DNA of 64,000 bases, from contig OX465281.1 in NCBI GenBank assembly GCA_949987705.1, positions 79,884,543 to 79,948,542 on the forward strand, in the 5' to 3' direction. Positions within the stretch are counted from its first letter, which is position 1. Each line of letters starts with the position of its first letter. This DNA comes from Thereva unica (lineage: Eukaryota; Arthropoda; Insecta; Diptera; Therevidae). Position numbers and translations under genes: made by a program. Shown here piece after piece: positions 60,395 to 64,000 of the stretch. The notes beneath the pieces were generated by a model, which was not told the origin of the DNA, did not search any database, and saw only the letters and a program-made list of their open reading frames with translations.

Positions 60395-60700
60395 GTTCTT
60401 CATGGTGACAGCCTGTCCACATGCACGACATTTTTCTTACCGATCGAACCTTTTTGGATGCGATAGACGACATCGTTTATCCTCGTGATGACAGTGGAGG
60501 TACCCTTACATTTTCTTTGTAGTTTTGGTGATTTCCTTTTTATCCGTTTAGGATTATACATATATCCACACTGGATGGCCTTCCTTAAAACCAGCTCCGT
60601 TCGCGCTTAGGTTGTAGCGGGTCTTCGTGCTGTCGCTAGCCGAATGCAGATTCCCGGGACTGTCTCGTAGATTACCATTAATTTCCCTCTTAGTGTTTTG
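60395..60700 (-). pseudogene. Ty3/gypsy integrase C-terminus relic
   Basis: The - strand contains DSTKTRYNL, GFKEGHPVWIY, RIKRKSPKLQRK, ITRINDVVYRIQKG and KNVVHVDRLSP, in that order but with frame changes. This is the GPY/F module at the end of Ty3/gypsy-class integrases. The catalytic core, RT and protease are not recognisable upstream. It is an old, broken fragment that cannot function. Confidence 0.8.
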
Positions 60701-62810
60701 CTGTTTTGCTGATCAACTCGCGAAGAGCATTAATCACCTTGCTTCTGGGTACGAGTATTTGCATCCTCTTTCATTTTCAAGTGACTCCCTCTATTCCCAG
60801 TAACTCTTCAGCGTTTACCTCTTTGGTGAGATTGGGCTGTGGTCTTCACTCTACTTCCATGCCGAGAGCGGCGATATTTCGTGGTTTTTTATCTGTCAAT
60901 CGCGGAGCTCTTCTGGCGTGGTATCGCCACAATGCACTCAAATTGCGTTGTATGTATTTTGTTCACTTCAGTCTAGTTTGTTCTGCAGAGTTGTGCCTTC
61001 CTTTTTTTCTGTAGGTGTCAAATGTGTACTCTGATATTCCCTTTTTTCTTGGGCACCAATTTATCGGATCGTATTTGCACTAAATTGTTTACCGAGAGTG
61101 AAAATTCACATTTTTTTGAAAATTTTTCCTCAATCGACCTTCTAGTATTTGCGTTTCAGTGTCGCATGGCAAACCAACAGACATTCATTTTGATATATAC
61201 ATAGATATTTCCAACACTAGAGTGTGCACAGAACCCGGGGTTAAAAGGAACGCATTATACTCATGTGCATACAGTATAAAGTTTAAAAAGAACTATACAG
61301 TATAACGTATACGAACATCATATATCACAATAAAATATGATTAGACAGGGTATACATATATACTAACTTTACAAAGCGGCCGGCTGTTGATAGGTGTTGA
61401 CCAGACAAACAAATTGTATGAGTGGGGGTAAATCGAAACGATTTTTTTTGTTAGAGCTTTACAAATCACCCTGTATTTTTAAAGCTATACTCATGAATAA
61501 GGTAGCAGTGTCCAAAAAATCCTCCCTCCTATCTCGCCGAAGTCAAAATTTAGGTGATATATAAAACGTTTATAAGAAAAGGAAATACATACAAACTACA
61601 ATGAAATACATACCATTCTTTTAACAGCAGTGTCTTATTGTTTATCACCAAGCTAGGTATTTATTAAAGAGCATCAGTACCCGAATAACCAGAACATCAG
61701 TCGAATTATTATCAAAGTATTCAACTGGAACCAATTTGACTTTACACTTCAGTTTTTTTTTTCTGTTTTTCGATGTTCTTAAGTGTTCTGCTCCGTTACG
61801 TTTGCCTACTTCTTCCTTCCAGATTCGCAAAGTGCTGTTATCCAGGTAAGTTATCCAAAAAAACTGCAAGGGTCACTTTAACAAGGTGTAGATAAAAACT
61901 GATCAACATTCTTTGGAATGAATGAAATGGTGTTCACTCTTTCGCGTGAAGGCGCGTCAATTTGGAGTTGTTTGAATTCAATCGGGATCCGAGCACCAGT
62001 TATGTGTTCTCCACATATAATATAAATTATTGCTTTTACTTTGCCAAATATTTGCACTAAACGTTAATATTTTGCTTGCTGTTGTTGTATATTTAAGAAA
62101 CTTTAAAGCTTTATTCGTTTGTGTTTATAATCGAATAGGAAGAAGAGATAAAAATGTGCACGAACCGAAGCAAGTGTATGCTTAATATGGGGCCACGTCT
62201 TGCATACTACGGCTTGAAAAGTCCATTCAAATGAAAAATGGGCAACTTTGTTATGTATTAAGAAGCCATTAACAGTCCTTACAAATAAAATTAACTCAGG
62301 TTACTTCGTGCCCTTAACTGGTTCACCGTAATTACGAAATCGCGCCTTTTCACAATGCTAAAACAGAAATCACAGTTTCGTTTCCATATGTCATATCTGC
62401 AATGAAATAATGCAACAATTTTGCACTTTTATAAAAAGTCAGTACGATCTGCTTCCTGCTGCTTCTGTGCTTCTTTTGATCAACAGATGGCTCTCCTTTT
62501 GAGTTTCATCGTAACGACGCAAAATTTTGCCTAGTTGGATTTCATAGTTACGGTACCCATATTCGTCATTACGACGACAATGTGACGAGGCTAGAACACT
62601 GTTCTAAATTTGTGTTAACGTTTGCAAAATGGAGATACACATCTCAAGAGTGGGTTCCAAATTTCTTAAAATTCAAATTTTCCCACTCCGAAATTTATTC
62701 AAAAATGCTGAAAACAATATTCCTTGAAGATGAAAGAAACGCTTTTTGAATAATATGCACATATGTAAGTACGTACATGTGCAGAATTGTAAAATACATA
62801 AATTGAATTT
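60701..62810. other. Non-coding interval
   Basis: The first 300 bp may be decayed gypsy pol but show no motif. The remaining 1.8 kb is AT-rich without recognisable features. Confidence 0.4.
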
Positions 62811-62813
62811 TTT

Positions 62814-62882
62814 AATGTTAAAGTCTAAGCCCATGTGTTACCCTTTATACTACCAGACCGTTTGTCCTTCACGTCATTGTAC
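62814..62882 (-). mobile_element. LINE 3'-tail fragment
   Basis: The - strand reads GGTCTGGTAGTATAAAGGGT, then AACACATGGGCTTAGACTTT. It is the same 3' UTR family as the LINE at 48822-52041, truncated to about 70 bp. Confidence 0.7.
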
Positions 62883-63850
62883 AGAATCTCCATATTATAT
62901 AAATATATTTGCTAAATTTGCACAATTATTTAATAATATTTAATAATAAATATTTTTTAATAAAATCAACAAGATAAAAGAATATTGGATGGCATTGTAG
63001 AAATCGACGACGGGCCAAGTATTTAATGGCAATTTATAACTGTTGAATTATTGATAGTTGTAAACACAGTCTGAATCACATTTATTGTTATCACTACATA
63101 CAAGCCAACGATTGTGACATTTTTACTCCTATTGGTTGAATTTTCAATTACCTACCTTATTACAATCCTCTTCACCTTGATTGTTCAGTTGTTTTAAGTA
63201 ACGCAACCTTTTTAGTTGATAATAATTTATTACCTTTTACAAATAATTAAAAAAAATTCCAGAACACTGAATTATCATGCACTGATTTCTTTAATGCCAC
63301 ATCGCATAGTTAATGTGTTTAATCGCATTAAAAGGATTAAGAACCACACATGCAACGAGGGGAACAGAGGGCAACGACAAATGTATAATTTAATCCATAC
63401 ATGCCTTCATTTGATACTAATGCCTAAGTATTGGGTAATGAAATGAAATTAAAAACGCAAAATTCTCACTTTGTTTTTATTTCTAAAACAACTTTAAAAA
63501 GAAAATAATCAACAATAATTATTTGTATATTTATGAAAAAAATAGTTTACTAAACAATATAAAATAATTGGGCATGACGAACAGGATTTTGATTATTTTT
63601 CTCTGACTATATTGCTAGGCATTAAATTCTGAAGGAAAATGAGATGTGACGAAGCGCAACGCAACTTAATATACGAACATGAGTATTTCTATGGCACCGA
63701 CCTAAATGGACAAGAAACTTAACGATGGATCGTCAAATTCTAAAATTTTACGTTTACGTTTTATAACTTAATAATCGAAAAACAAGTAAGCTTGCGTAAG
63801 CTTTGTACCTTTTAACCCTTAACCTATACCCCCACCTCTCCCCCGTACTA
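62883..63850. other. Non-coding interval
   Basis: About 970 bp, strongly AT-rich, without a recognisable gene or repeat. Confidence 0.45.
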
Positions 63851-63854
63851 AGCT

Positions 63855-63951
63855 TACTGCTAGACATTGCACCATGACGTGACAAATGACATGACGGACT
63901 AGTAGTACAAAGGGTGACTCCTGAGCTTAGCACTGTCACATAAAAAAAAAG
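63855..63951 (+). mobile_element. LINE 3'-tail fragment
   Basis: CTGCTAGACATTGCACCATG, GACTAGTAGTACAAAGGGTG, GAGCTTAGCACTGTCACATA and A9. It closely matches the LINE 3' UTR at 48853-48945 and its end links that tail to the SINE tails (AGTACAAAGGG ... CACATAAA). Confidence 0.82.
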
Positions 63952-64000
63952 CTGCCTCAATGAGCTTCGAGTAATTTTTTAATTACAACTAAATTGTAAG

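Larger units (their letters stand above)
30397..64000 (+). other. optix: Predicted optix intron 1 (partial, longer than 33.6 kb)
   Basis: The SIX domain is cut at 30396, and no sequence for its second half or for a homeodomain (WFKNRRQR-like) is visible to the right on the + strand. If the gene is intact, the whole right half of the window is intron, filled with transposons on both strands. A misplaced or broken exon in the assembly is the alternative. Confidence 0.6.

Overview
This is eukaryotic DNA from an insect, most probably a fly (Diptera). It is AT-rich and has almost no host coding sequence. The one host gene I recognise is the first coding exon of the SIX-family homeobox gene optix (Six3/6 class) at 30113-30396 on the + strand, with the MAVGPTEG start and SIX-domain wording known from fly Optix. 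Its remaining exons are not visible to the right, so its first coding intron appears to exceed 33 kb. The rest is mostly transposable elements, many with exact ends and target-site duplications (TSDs).

Left part (1-8.7 kb): a LINE 3' end, then two copies of a non-autonomous Helitron-like element in inverted head-to-head arrangement around a (TA)n tract (1050-6107). Both arms carry arrays of a 128-bp minisatellite, and one arm is interrupted by a 1,016-bp inverted-terminal-repeat element. Smaller terminal-inverted-repeat (TIR) elements, tRNA-like SINE fragments and a perfect 141-bp-arm palindrome (8264-8644) follow.

9-24 kb: a decayed endonuclease/reverse-transcriptase LINE on the - strand (9049-12074), MADF-domain relics, a Harbinger-type element that still carries the start of a MADF gene (14908-15570), a 1.85-kb element with 9-bp TSDs, and the best find of the window: a nearly intact Transib (RAG1-related) DNA transposon at 18142-21101. 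It has CACAGTG-starting TIRs, a CTATG TSD, a predicted 214-bp intron and a 700-codon transposase frame broken by one TAG. A LINE fragment split by another TIR element and a tRNA-derived SINE follow.

24-36 kb: old repeats, then a stretch of about 5 kb around the optix exon without recognisable transposons, then two hAT-type non-autonomous elements with perfect 8-bp TSDs (31615-32783 and 34597-36085) and an RTE-like relic.

37-64 kb: tandem and dispersed repeats; a second, non-autonomous Transib (38178-40409, 35-bp TIRs, CGACG TSD); a third Helitron copy (45897-47007); two more full SINEs and a short one; a 40-bp micro-element with 8-bp TSD; an uninterrupted 1,021-aa LINE protein (48976-52041); a LOA/I-like LINE with RNase H interrupted by a 247-bp MITE (54001-56975); a Harbinger-type MITE; and a Ty3/gypsy integrase relic. 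The tRNA-derived SINEs share their 3' tail with the 48.8-52 kb LINE family, which suggests that this LINE mobilises them. Everything right of 30397 would lie inside optix intron 1 if the gene continues beyond the window.
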